From: Prorocentrum cordatum
Lineage: Eukaryota > Sar > Dinophyceae > Prorocentrales > Prorocentraceae
Direction: 5' to 3'
DNA length: 64,000 bases
NCBI GenBank assembly: GCA_963575745.1
Contig: CAUYUJ010005725.1
Span: forward strand, 127,001 to 191,000
Shown here: positions 50,901 to 60,385 of the stretch, one piece after another
How positions within the stretch are numbered: position 1 is the stretch's first letter
Layout of the letters: each line of letters begins with the position of its first letter
The notes under the pieces: generated by a model
What the model was told of the DNA's origin: nothing
The model's database searches: none
The model's input: the letters and a program-made list of their open reading frames with translations, nothing else
Position numbers and translations under genes: made by a program

Positions 50901-51004
50901 GAATTTTCGGGTTATAGATCGGCTCTCCGGCGGCCGTTCGGGACGATTCTGGCACCCCTGGAACGCCCTCGGCGAGGCGCAACCGCGGGAACGCATCCCC
51001 AGGC

Positions 51005-51115
51005 TGGAAAACCTTCGGGAACCGACGTGAAGCCGACGAAAACCTTCGGGAACCGACGAAAACCTTCGGGAACCGACGAATACCTTCGGGGACAAGCTAA
51101 AACCAACGAAAACCT
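51005..51115 (+). repeat. 20-bp tandem repeat
   Basis: GAAAACCTTCGGGAACCGAC occurs at least three times in direct tandem, with two diverged units on the sides. Confidence 0.9.
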
Positions 51116-51119
51116 TCAT

Positions 51120-51690
51120 CGGCTCCCGAGGCGGCGGATGTGCGTCGGCTCCGGCCTCGGAGCGCGAAGCGCGGGCGGGGGGCTCTCTGCATGGGGCAGG
51201 CCGCTGGACGAACGCCGCGCCCGCGGCGTCAGTTGGCGCCCGCGCGCGCGCGGGCACCGAGCGGCAAGGCCTGGGCCACCAGAAGGTCGCAGAAGCAATG
51301 CAATGATGGACCACCCCGCCCACTGCAATCCCCACCTAGATGACACCTTCGGGGGCGGCCAAGAGGGGGGCGCCCCAGAGGGGGGGGCGCAAATCATGGC
51401 CGGCGGCACGTGCGCGGCCCAAGGGGGGGCCAGGGACGTAACTAAATAAGAAGTGGGGCCATGCAATCTGGGGAGACATCATGGCCCCCGCCATGGTATC
51501 CACCCCCCCCCAGTCATCACCCCCCTCCTGGCCGCCCTCGACACATCCACCTCCACCGCCCAGAGCAGCGAGAAAGTAGGCGGGGGCTCCTCCTCCCCCA
51601 GCGAGTCCGCACGCTGCGCCAGCACCATCCTGCGCAGCCTGTCCGCGGGCCCCGAGCGCTTCTGCAGCGCGCGCTCGCGTTCCTTGCGCG
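51120..51690. other. No recognisable feature
   Basis: GC-rich with G-runs (51360-51395) and a C-run at about 51505; nothing identifiable. Confidence 0.35.
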
Positions 51691-51694
51691 CGCC

Positions 51695-51938
<244 letters not shown>

Positions 51939-51939
51939 C

Positions 51940-52199
51940 CAAGCTGTGCCCCTGGCCCCCGGTTTACAACAACAACAATCATTTTACCCTCATGCGCGAT
52001 GTTTCCACACGAAGCATGCGACCATCATGATAACCATCCCCATCATGGGTCATTCTTGTTCCATAGCGGGGATTCTTCCCATTCCCAGATCTCCCGCCCA
52101 ATGAGGTCTTGCAAACACCTCCTCCGAAGAATTTCAACATATCCTGCCTCGAAAAGCACAAGGAAGTATTGAGCGACAGGATGGCCTTGGTGGAGATGG
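51940..52199. other. No recognisable feature
   Basis: Spacer between trinucleotide array and satellite. Confidence 0.35.
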
Positions 52200-52920
52200 G
52201 GGCTGTCGGCGGCGAGGCAAGGACCTGACCCTGAATAGAAAGGGAGGAAGTCTCGAGCAGGGCCGCTGTTGTTGCTGGGAGCGGCGCAAATGCTGAAGAG
52301 AGCAGGGCGGTAGTCCAACGTAAAACAAAACGAAGTCTCGAGCGGGAACGCTGGTTTTGTTGGGACGGCGGTTGTCGGCGACGAGGAGGAACACCGCCTT
52401 GAGTAAGAAGGGAGGAAGTCTCGAGCGGGAGCCATGGTTTTGTTGGGACGGCAGCTTTCGGCGGCGAGCAAGAGCACCGTCCTGAGGAAAAAGGGAGGAA
52501 GCCTCGAGCGGGAGCGTTGTTCTTGCTGGGAGCGGCGCCAATTCAAAAGAGTAGGGCGCCAGTCCAGCGTAAAACGGGAGGATGTCTCGGGCGGGAGCGC
52601 TGGTTTCGTCGGGACGGCGGTTTTCGGCGGCGAGCAAGAGCACCGCCTTGAGTAAAAAAGAAAGGAAGTCTCGAGCGGGAGCGTTGTTGTTGCTGGGGGG
52701 CGGCGCCGATGAGAGAAAGAGTAGCGCGCCTGTCCAAGGTAAAACGTGAGGAAGTCTCGAGCGGGAGCGCTGGTTTTGTTGGGACGGCAGCTTTCGGCGG
52801 CGAGCAAGAGCACTGGCCCTGGGCAAGAAAGGATGAAATCTCGAACGGGAGCGTTGTTGTTGTTGTTGGGGGGCCGGTTTTGGCGGCCCGCTTGAGAGTG
52901 CGCCTCATTTTCAATGGAAA
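52200..52920 (+). repeat. Two-type satellite array (GAAGTCTCGAGCGGGAGCG)
   Basis: Units start with GAAGTCTCGAGCGGGAGCG and continue as type A (GTTGTTGTTGCTGGGAGCGG...AGTCCA(A/G)CGTAAAAC) or type B (CTGGTTTTGTTGGGACGGCG...CAAGAGCACCGCCTTGAGTA). They run B-A-B-B-A-B-A-B-A, about 75-90 bp each. The 317-codon minus frame through it is a by-product. Confidence 0.85.
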
Positions 52921-52985
52921 TGCAGCCCGCGCCTCGGCGAGAGCGCCAGGGCGCCTGTAAGGGGTCCAACAAGGATAACTGTTTT
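52870..52985 (+). repeat. Direct repeat, left copy (GAAATGCAGCC)
   Basis: GAAATGCAGCCCGCGCCTCG and GCGAGAGCGCCAGGGCGCCT recur at 53625-53700, with matching GGGGCC(C/G)GTTT flanks. Confidence 0.7.
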
Positions 52986-52999
52986 GTAATTAACATTCA

Positions 53000-53230
53000 A
53001 CGGCTCCCGCCTAACACTTCCTCACAATGTATTCCCAAATGGCGCGCTCGCGCGGGACTTCCTCACAAAGTATACAGGAATCGCGCTCTCGCGTGGGACT
53101 TCCTCACAATTTATTCAGACGGCGCGCCCTCGACACTCAGGAATCACGCTCTCGCTCTGGATTTTCTCCCAATTTATTTGGAAATCGCGCTATCGCTCGA
53201 GACTTCCTCGCGATTCATGCTGGACGCACG
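53000..53230 (-). repeat. Inverted, A/T-richer version of the satellite
   Basis: GCGCTCTCGCGTGGGACTTC and CTCACAATTTATTC units at ~38-45 bp; the reverse complement (GAGGAAGTCCCACGCGAGAG) is related to the unit at 52200-52920. Confidence 0.75.
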
Positions 53231-53324
53231 CTTCAGCAACTTGCGTGGCCCTTGTACCTTCCTTCCATCCGTCCTCTCTCCCCCTGCCGCGAGGCTGCAC
53301 GAAATACACGCTGCGGGTAAGAAA

Positions 53325-53392
53325 GATCTACCCCTAAGTGAGTACAATCGAAGACGAAGAGGGCGGGTATCGAGGGTTTGGGATATTACGTG
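53325..53392 (+). repeat. Left arm of an inverted duplication
   Basis: ATCGAAGACGAAGAGGGCGG and GTATCGAGGGTTTGGGATA match the reverse complement of 53770-53820. Confidence 0.85.
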
Positions 53393-53449
53393 TTGAACGG
53401 CACGCGAGCAGGTAATAGCGAACAGTTGTTTCAACTGAATGGGTTTGCC

Positions 53450-53572
53450 GTTGGTGTCGGTGCTGATGTTGTTGCTGTTGCTATTGCTGTTGTTGTTGAT
53501 GCTGTTGTTGCTTTTGTTGTTATGGTGGTGTTGGTGGTATTGTTGTTGTTGTGCTGTTGCTGATGTTGTTTG
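53450..53572 (+). repeat. (TTG)n tract
   Basis: Imperfect TTG/GTT repeats of about 120 bp. Confidence 0.9.
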
Positions 53573-53700
53573 GGGGCCCGTTTCGGCGCAACCCCGAAAC
53601 GCCTGAGCGTGATCCCAAATCCCAGAAAGAAATGCAGCCGGAGCCGAGGCGAGAGCGCCAGGGCGGATGTAGGGTGTCCGATAAGAACAATGACCTGTTT
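53573..53700 (+). repeat. Direct repeat, right copy (GAAATGCAGCC)
   Basis: GAAATGCAGCCGGAGCCGAG and GCGAGAGCGCCAGGGCGGAT match 52918-52960. Confidence 0.7.
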
Positions 53701-53769
53701 AAGAAGGTGCAACAGCAACAATCATTTTAAGACTGTTCGCTCGTAGCTGCCCGCGTGCCATCCAGCACG

Positions 53770-53850
53770 TCTATCCCAAACCCTCGATACCCGCCCTCTT
53801 CGTCTTCGATCGTACCCCCCTTGGGGGTTACATCTTCCCTACCTGCCGCG
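53770..53850 (-). repeat. Right arm of the inverted duplication
   Basis: TATCCCAAACCCTCGATACC and CGCCCTCTTCGTCTTCGAT, the reverse complement of 53335-53392. Confidence 0.85.
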
Positions 53851-54034
53851 TGTAGTTGGCGCAACCCCTCAAATAGGAAAAGGCCACGAGGAGGGAGAAG
53901 GATAGAGAAGAGAGAGACATTTGCAGGAGGGTTAGGAGCAGAGGTGCAAGCGGCAGAACCAGACGGGCGGGTCGGGCGGGCGGACCCTAACGGGCAGGTC
54001 GGGCGGGCGGGCCGCTGAAATTATATGCAACATG

Positions 54035-54270
54035 AATCCCAAGGAAGTTTCGAGCGATAGCGCAATACGAAAATGAATTGTGAGGAAATCCACAGCGAGA
54101 GCGTGCTTCCTGAGCCTTGGGGGCACGGCGCCGCAAAACATTGTGAGGAAGTGCCATGCGAGAGCGCGATTCCTGCATACATTCTGAAGAAATCCTGCGA
54201 GAGAGTGCGAATTTTCAAGACATTGTGAGAGAAAATCAAGCGAGAGCTGCTGTTGTTGGGGGCCAGGGGC
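54035..54270 (+). repeat. Satellite, forward copy
   Basis: AATTGTGAGGAAATCCACAG, CATTGTGAGGAAGTGCCATG and CATTCTGAAGAAATCCTGCG with GCGAGAGCG: the mirror of 53000-53230. Confidence 0.75.
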
Positions 54271-54758
54271 GAAGTTTGAGGACCAAGACTTGCCCTTGTT
54301 AAAAACCATGGTGCGAGCCCCGGGAGACGCACTTCAATTGAAAAACACAAGGTGCACCAGAGGGGCGGGATCAACAATAATGGTTCTTTGGAAATGAAGA
54401 ACCAACCACAGAAAGTCAATAAAAGTCTGACCATGCACTGTTGAAGAGCGTTCCTGGTAAAGGCCAGGGCGGTGCAGGGCCCAAGGCGGGCCTGGTTTGG
54501 GCGCATGGTGCTGGATCGGAGGCTGGCTTCCAGACTCCGTCTGGAAACCCTGGGAGGCCTTGGCCATGGGAAGCCCTGAGAGGCCCCAGCCCACTCTGGG
54601 CAGGGAGATCCTGGGGTGCATGGTCCTTGGGAGACTGGTGGGGATCGGGATCGGGCGGGAGGAGTACACTTCACCGCGCAACTTTTGCCGCCCTAGAGAC
54701 AATGGTCGCGTGCGCTGCGACGCACTGGGCGGTGCCCTGAGCTAATTACTGCGGGACG
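54271..54758. other. Intergenic region downstream of the glycosyltransferase
   Basis: No repeat match and no coding signal. It includes the 3' flank of the gene; an AATAAAAG lies at about 54418-54425 on the plus strand only. Confidence 0.35.
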
Positions 54759-57203
54759 TCATGGAGGCTCGGCGTCGCCGCCGAGAACTGGGGAGTCGGG
54801 GTGCGGCTTGCTCGCCTTGGACCAGAGCTTGTGCTCAATGGGTTCCATGACGTTCACGCGCGTCCACTGGTACTTGGCGGCCTCCGTGCACCTGCTCAGC
54901 TTCACCTGTGTGGCCTCGAGGGGCGCATTGTCAATGCACTGTGGGAAGAATCGCTGCCTGCCGTTGTCCTCCCAACCTCCATCGAGCTGCACAGCACCGA
55001 TGTCGTCGGCGACCCGGAACATCTGCTTACGACCAGCCGTCGGCTCATGGCACGGGTACAAGATCGGCACGCCCCCGTTGCCTGCATCGATGCAATACCC
55101 GAGGGGCACGAATGATACCTGGTGCCGGTCGCTGAGCTCTTTCCAGCGCATGTTGTCCTGGCACTTGCGCATCATCAGCCGCACCTCCAATGGCCCTCCT
55201 TGCTGGTGGCGATCGCCAGTCAGGCACTGGCTGGAGTCGATGTCCAACAACTGAAAACTGCCGTCGGGCCTGATGTCGTGGCGCTTCAGCCTCTGCCCAG
55301 CCTTTGGGGTGCACGCCTTCAGCTTCATTTGGGAAGGCACCTCCTTCATGGTGATGCCCTTTCTCGAGTTGTCCACATCAACGCAACGGCTCGTGGCCGA
55401 ATCCCACAACAGCCTGTCGTCCTTGAACTGCCAGACTTGGTTTGGGTTCTCCACCTGCCCGTCGTAGCAGGGATAGACCAGCAGCTTCGAGCCGCCGGCC
55501 GCATCGAGACACTGCCCGTCAGCCACGCGCACCACCAGACCCATCTCCGTCTGCTCTGCGTGGAAGACCTGCCTGGAATCGCTGTCGTCACACTCGGCAA
55601 CGCGCAGCGCCCACCCCAAGCTGCCAGCGCCGGCGGCATCGACGCGCGCTGCCGCCAGGCACAGGCCGCCTTGCCTGAACTGCACGGGCTGGGCCCCCTG
55701 GGTGGGCCCGCCCGCCCGCGCCGCCTCCCCGGTCGCAGGCTTCGCCTGCAGCGTGCAAATGGAGGCCAGCCCTGGCTCGGCAGCGCCGTGCAGCCCTGAC
55801 CCTCGCGGCCCTCGCAGAAGCTGCGGCACCACGCAGTCCTCGCCGCTGCGGTACAGCAGCTTCCCGCTCGCGGCGTCAAGGCTGAACACCTGGGCGTCGT
55901 TGAAGCCAGAGATGTCGCACTCGAACGTCTGCACAGGCTGACCAGGGCCCGTCGCCATGAGGCACTGGAGGAAGTTCCAGTTGTGGATGCCGCTGCAGCA
56001 GGGAGCGCCGGGCTTCGTCCTGTTGCGATTGCCCGCGTGCCACAGCTGCAGCTCGGATATGCCGTCTGTGCCTGTTGACAAGCAGCCGCTGCACGGCCGA
56101 CTGGCACGCCCGTGCCCCTCCTCCAGTCTGGCGGAGCACGGGGCCATGATCACCGCGTGGGGCGGTTCGTCCTTTGGAAGACGCTCCAGGCACAGGCCAG
56201 TGCTCTCCTCGCGGAGCTGAAAGACCTCCCGCGGTATGAGGCCGCCGTCAAAGTAGACGTACGAGAAGCGCTGGATGTATGAAGAGAAGGGCGCGCACCT
56301 CTGTTGCTTCTTCAGCCGATCGAAATTCTCAAACGTGCCCAAGTGGTGCTCCCCACTTTCGAACTGCCTGTACTCTGGGAACGTGAAGCTCTTCTCCGCG
56401 AACTCGCTGAACCAAGCCTTCACCGCGCGGCCCTTGTTTCGCATGACGTCCTCGGTGGGCATCGGGTACTGTAGGCGCGTCTTGGGGTTGCTGGCCACGC
56501 GCCACATGTGCGCGACGTAGGCGCCCTCTGCTACCTCGATGCGGCCGCCACAGAGCCACACACGGAGCGACTGGTCGATGTTCTCGCCGCCCCAGGCCAC
56601 CATGTGCTCGTCATAGCCTCCAGTCTCATACCACCACTTGCGCGTGAGTGCCAGCAGTCCGCCGCTCATCAGAGGCACGTCGCGGCCAGGGTTGCCAAGC
56701 CAGGTGAAGTCGGCGTTCCAGAGGATGAAGCAGGCCTTGCTGTGGGCACCCGCGTCTTCCTGCCACGTCTCTGGGTCGAGCGAGGTGATGGTTGGCACCA
56801 CGACGGTCCGGTGGTCGCCGGCTCGCTGCATCTGCTTGACGAAGGCCTCCTCCCAGCCGTCCCTGGGGCTGACGTGGCAATCAAAGAACACGATGATGTC
56901 GCTCACCGCCGCGTCTCCCCCCGTCTTCTTGGCGGCGATCAGGCCGAGCGTTTTGTTGTGCCGCAGTAGGCGCACCTTCGGGTTGCTCTTGAGCCTTTCG
57001 GGGAGCACCGACGAGAGCGGCGGAGTGCTGCCGTCGTCGACCACGAGCACCTCTTGGAGCCGCCAGTTGGTGTGGTTCCAGAGGGAGTCCACCGTCCTCT
57101 CCGCATAGCCCCCCTCGAATGCGCAGGGGAGCACCACGCTGATCGTGCCCCACGGCGCCCCTGAAGGCGGACGCCCCCCCCCTTCCTCCCTCCAGCCGCG
57201 CAT
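54759..57203 (-). CDS. Polypeptide N-acetylgalactosaminyltransferase, catalytic plus ricin-type lectin exon
   Basis: 814 codons ending in TGA. The family moves GalNAc from UDP-GalNAc to Ser/Thr of proteins in the Golgi, starting mucin-type O-glycans. Residues 20-60 (TISVVLPCAFEGG...EVLVVDDGS) are the GT2-type nucleotide-binding start. DCH at 108-110 is the metal-binding DxH motif (usually DSH), with its partner His at 232 in VAHMWR. PLMSGGLLALTRKWWYETGG, WGGEN (204-208) and RVWLCGG (214-220) form the Gal/GalNAc-T motif. From ~330 on there are ricin-B-like repeats (QCLDAAGG...NPNQVWQF at 564-593, RCVDVDNS, YCIDAGNGG, FPQCIDNA), enough for two beta-trefoils, which is more than the usual single C-terminal lectin domain. 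The N-terminal membrane anchor is missing. A stop lies in frame at 57218-57216 and an AG acceptor at 57208-57207, so this is probably a downstream exon and the ATG at 57203 is not the true start. All key residues are intact; likely functional. Confidence 0.93.
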   Translation of the reverse strand: MRGWREEGGGRPPSGAPWGTISVVLPCAFEGGYAERTVDSLWNHTNWRLQEVLVVDDGSTPPLSSVLPERLKSNPKVRLLRHNKTLGLIAAKKTGGDAAVSDIIVFFDCHVSPRDGWEEAFVKQMQRAGDHRTVVVPTITSLDPETWQEDAGAHSKACFILWNADFTWLGNPGRDVPLMSGGLLALTRKWWYETGGYDEHMVAWGGENIDQSLRVWLCGGRIEVAEGAYVAHMWRVASNPKTRLQYPMPTEDVMRNKGRAVKAWFSEFAEKSFTFPEYRQFESGEHHLGTFENFDRLKKQQRCAPFSSYIQRFSYVYFDGGLIPREVFQLREESTGLCLERLPKDEPPHAVIMAPCSARLEEGHGRASRPCSGCLSTGTDGISELQLWHAGNRNRTKPGAPCCSGIHNWNFLQCLMATGPGQPVQTFECDISGFNDAQVFSLDAASGKLLYRSGEDCVVPQLLRGPRGSGLHGAAEPGLASICTLQAKPATGEAARAGGPTQGAQPVQFRQGGLCLAAARVDAAGAGSLGWALRVAECDDSDSRQVFHAEQTEMGLVVRVADGQCLDAAGGSKLLVYPCYDGQVENPNQVWQFKDDRLLWDSATSRCVDVDNSRKGITMKEVPSQMKLKACTPKAGQRLKRHDIRPDGSFQLLDIDSSQCLTGDRHQQGGPLEVRLMMRKCQDNMRWKELSDRHQVSFVPLGYCIDAGNGGVPILYPCHEPTAGRKQMFRVADDIGAVQLDGGWEDNGRQRFFPQCIDNAPLEATQVKLSRCTEAAKYQWTRVNVMEPIEHKLWSKASKPHPDSPVLGGDAEPP

Positions 57204-57235
57204 CGACTGCCGCCTCTAGGGGGACCAAGTACGGC

Positions 57236-57392
57236 ATACACACCATGTCTCTGAGATCCGCGCAGATTTCCTGGATCGGCGCTGGGGCCCTCCTCCCCGG
57301 AGGCGCCGCCAGGAGCCAGGGGGGGCCCAGCACCGATCCAAGGCATCCGCGCGGAGCTCCGACATTTCATGTTGATGTAGTTTCTTGTTTTT
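57236..57392. mobile_element. M5 foldback element, copy 3, in the presumed intron
   Basis: Left arm ATCCGCGCAGATTTCCTGGA and TCGGCGCTGGGGCCC; right arm GGGCCCAGCACCGATCCAAG and GCATCCGCGCGGAGCTCC. It lies ~30 bp upstream of the glycosyltransferase exon boundary. Confidence 0.82.
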
Positions 57393-57462
57393 CGAGCCTC
57401 ACGTCGGCGCGCCCCACGCCAGGGCCGCCTCTTTGGACGCCCGCAATGGGGACAAGAAAAAG

Positions 57463-57612
57463 GTACGATGCCAAGGAACAAATGTTATCCAAAACCGACC
57501 GCGGCCGCTGTTGGCCAAGCGGCCTTTCTGTCTCCAAAGAACGGCGTCCGCGGCGGCACCGACAGCGTGCTCTGCTCAAGATGCAAAGGAAATGCAGCCG
57601 GTCTTTGTGCCC
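57463..57612 (+). repeat. Dispersed repeat D1, copy 3
   Basis: AACCGACCGCGGCCGCTGTT and CCGCGGCGGCACCGACAGCG; preceded by CCCGCAATGGGGACAAGAAA as in copy 2. Its right end is cut by an M2 element. Confidence 0.7.
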
Positions 57613-57618
57613 ACTTTT

Positions 57619-57824
57619 CGGCGGCGAGCCGGGGGGGGGGGGAAATGAGAAGGAGAAGGCCTTCTCAGAAGGCTCGGAAGCCCCCCCGGCCTTCTGAGAA
57701 GTCTTCTAAGCCTCCCCCGACGACAGAAACATCTTCTCAGAAGGCGCGAGGGCTTCTGAGAAGTCCCGCCCGCCTGATGAGCAGGCCTTCTCCTTCTCAC
57801 CTCCTCCCCCCTCCCTCGCCGCCG
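57619..57824 (+). mobile_element. M2 element, copy 3, with long terminal inverted repeats
   Basis: The first ~45 bp (CGGCGGCGAGCC, G-run, AATGAGAAGGAGAAGGCCTT) are mirrored at the end (AAGGCCTTCTCCTTCTCACC, C-rich, CTCGCCGCCG). Internal AGAAGGC/GCCTTCT palindromes. Confidence 0.85.
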
Positions 57825-57825
57825 C

Positions 57826-58000
57826 ATCTCGCTCTCCCCGAGCCTCCGTCCGCGCCGTCCTGGCCCGGCGGGAGCGCCTGGGCGTAGGAGGCGCACAGCA
57901 GCAGGGCCAGGACGATGGCGCTGGCCGCCGCGGCAGGCAGGCCGCGGGGCACCGCGGCGGAGATCGCAGCGCCCAGCAGCAGGGCGACGAGATCGATGTC
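57826..58000 (-). CDS. Possible exon with transmembrane segments
   Basis: One minus frame reads SGDVDIDLVALLLGAAISAA, VPRGLPAAAASAIVLALLLC, then ASYAQALPPGQDGADGGSG: one or two hydrophobic segments suited to a signal anchor, followed by a polar Gly/Ser stretch. It lies ~620 bp upstream of the glycosyltransferase exon on the same strand, and that enzyme lacks the N-terminal anchor its family needs. This could therefore be its anchor exon; that link is inference. The frame is cut at its 3' side by the M2 element at 57824. Splice borders are not clear, and a GC-rich spurious frame is possible. Confidence 0.3.
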
Positions 58001-58112
58001 CACGTCCCCGGAAGGTCGGGCGTTGCCCAGAGGTGGTCGTGGTCCGAGAGAGCATGCTCGCACTCGCGGCGGTCACGGGCATGGGTGGGGGAACGGGGAC
58101 TGGGGGGGCACA

Positions 58113-58612
58113 CCGTAACCGAGGGAAGCCATTGAGAACCCCACCGGTGTTATCGTCAGCACCGGAACAAAAAAATAGTAATTCGCAGAGGTGGATTCAG
58201 CGGAGCGATAGCTTGACCACCGCACCGAACAGCAACAAATTAACAATTATTCTCCGCCCCCGCTACCGACATCGATATAACTAGTAAGAACTTTGACGGT
58301 AAGAGCGCAGGAACCCTGTCCTCCTCCTCCTCCTCCTCCTCCTCCTCCTCCTCCTCCTCCTCCTCCTCACTGTCCTTCCCCATCCCTGCCCTCCCCCTCC
58401 CTGTCCTCCTCCTCCTCCGTATCCTCCCCATCCCTTCCCTCCTCCTCCTCCTCCTCCTCCTCCTCCTCCTCCTCCTCCTCCTCCTCCTCCTCCTCCTCCT
58501 CCTCCTCCTCCTCCTCCTCCTCTCAGGTTGCCAAGATAACGCTTCAGGGTGCTTGGTGCATTATCGTTTCACCGAAGGGGGGCGGGATTCTAAAATGCTT
58601 CCTTCGGTAACC
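58113..58612. mobile_element. M9 inverted-repeat element, copy 2, with TCC core
   Basis: GTAACCGAGGGAAGCCATTG then AGAACCCCACCGGTGTTATC at the left is mirrored by GATAACGCTTCAGGGTGCTT and AAATGCTTCCTTCGGTAACC at the right. (TCC)n tracts at 58318-58368 and 58436-58522 occupy the middle. Confidence 0.82.
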
Positions 58613-59087
58613 GCTCCCCCCGCAGTGTGGGTCTGGCAACACAGACTGTGGTGCCGGACGCGCTGCGGCACTGCAGGGAGCGCATGCGCACGGGGTGGCT
58701 GGAGCATTACGCCATTGGGAGGGGGGGGAGAACGGGGGGCATAACGCGGGTTATGGCCACAAGGGTTAAAGAAACATCCTCCAAACAAGAGGCCACGCCT
58801 GAGGTCCGGGCGTGTGAGTTGCAACTATTTCAAGCTGGGCGTCGTCGCCTAGTTTCGAGCCACGAGGTCATCAAACATCGCCTAGCTTCCTAGTTTCGAG
58901 CCGCGGAGAGTGCCGCAAAAAGATGGGGTCTGGGGCTACGGTCGTAATTTACCGGCGATGCTGCAACTTTCTCGCAGCGTCGGACCTCAAGGACCGCTCT
59001 TTCCGTGTCGGCCCTGGGGGCCTCCACCACCCGTCTCTCGGGGCCCAGGAGCACCTCGGGCGCCCCGTGCTGCGCGGGAACACGGGA
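58613..59087. other. Mostly unmatched; weak M10 similarity
   Basis: TCAAGCTGGGCGTCGTCGCC then TAGTTTCGAGCCACGAGG (58831-58870) resembles M10. Otherwise nothing identified. Confidence 0.4.
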
Positions 59088-59200
59088 TGAGGAGGAGGAG
59101 GAGGAGGAGGAGGAGGAGGAGGAGGAGGAGGAGGAGGAGGAGGAGGAGGGAGGGGGAGGAGGAGGAAAAGGAGGAGGAGGAAGAGGAGGAGGAGGACGGG
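59088..59200 (+). repeat. (GGA)n tract
   Basis: About 110 bp of GGA/GAGGA repeats. Confidence 0.95.
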
Positions 59201-59362
59201 AGGCACCTGGCCGGCCCCAGAACACCTGGACTCAAGACTGCGGACGTCTCGGCGTCACTCCCGCCGCCCTCCGCCAACCCTCCGCCGCGGGGCCGTCGCC
59301 GTCTTCCTGTTTTTTCGCCGCGCCCCGCCGGCCGCCCACCGACGGCGCGACGCGCCAAAGGC

Positions 59363-59478
59363 GGAGGAGGAGGAGGAGGAGGAGGAGGAGGAGGAGGAGG
59401 ACGAGGAGGAGGAGGAGGGGGAGGAGGAGGAGGAGGAAGAGGAAGAGGAGGAGGAGGAGGAGGAGGAGGAGGAGGAAC
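59363..59478 (+). repeat. (GGA)n tract
   Basis: About 115 bp of GGA repeats with AAGA and CGA interruptions. Confidence 0.95.
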
Positions 59479-59540
59479 GAAGTCTGGAGCGCGTCGCCCC
59501 AAAGATCCAATGCCCTGACTTTCCCCGACCCTTTCCTCCA

Positions 59541-59731
59541 CCGGCTACAGGCAGGGGTGACCCCGGGTGAGAGTGACCCCTGGTGCGCGGCCTTTGGGGT
59601 GGGGGGGGTACGGGGGGGCGAAACACGAGCGCGCGAGACGCGACTACCGCATCGCGCTCGGTCATCGGGGGGCCCCGGTGGGCCCGCAGCAAAGGTCGCT
59701 CCGGCGAGGGGTCACTCTCACGTGTAGTCGA
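59541..59731 (+). mobile_element. M3 inverted-repeat element, copy 3
   Basis: 191 bp; CCGGCTACAGGCAGGGGTGA at the left mirrors GGGTCACTCTCACGTGTAGT then CGA at the right (~45-bp arms). Flanks CTCCA and CTCAA match at 4 of 5. Confidence 0.85.
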
Positions 59732-60385
59732 CTCAAGGGCAGACCGCTCGTCCCGAGACCTTCTCCGACGGCCCCAGGTCCCGCCGAGGGGCCTCCACGG
59801 ACGCCAGACACTCGAGTAGGGGGGATCGACTGCAGAATTGATGACATGTCCGTCGAATCTGCAGAGGAACAAACGTATCAGGTTCGCAGATGTGCAGACT
59901 TACGCGCTTTTTGCCCGGGGCTCGGCGAACAAATCAGGTCTGGGGTAATTCAAGGAGCGTTTTCTCACTCGGCGGTTCGATATTGGGCGGACGGGGGGGA
60001 GGGATTTGGCTTCGAACCCCTGCTCAGTGCGACTGTTTGCAGCAGTGCGTCCTGTCTGTGGGGGAGAGACCCCGCCGGCTTGAATCAGGAGCCAGAAGCA
60101 ACCAAAACCTACTCCAGGGGGAATGGAAGGGGGGGTGCAAAGGGCCCGCGCCGATCAGCAAAACAGAACATAAGAGGACAGTCGCTCCTCGAAAAACGAC
60201 GACGAACCAGGACGCCGGAGGTCTGGCTCGGGCCAGCGCCACCTCTGCCCACGCCCGAGGCAGGATGCCCCCGCGGCGCGGCCGGAGCCCTCAGGGCGAC
60301 GACCGCGAGCGGCAGCGCCAGCGCCGGCAGGCACCTGGAGAGGCCTCCCCGACAGGGTGCCAGCAGCCGGGGTCGAGGGATAACG
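59732..60385. other. No recognisable feature
   Basis: A long plus frame (to 61408) crosses this region but starts inside an M3 element and runs through an M5 foldback, so it is not treated as a gene. Confidence 0.4.

Noticed and set aside
52043-52996. 317-codon minus frame with repeating ARDFLPFYS-type peptide
   Set aside because: The repeats are satellite units; several frames are open and nothing suggests translation.
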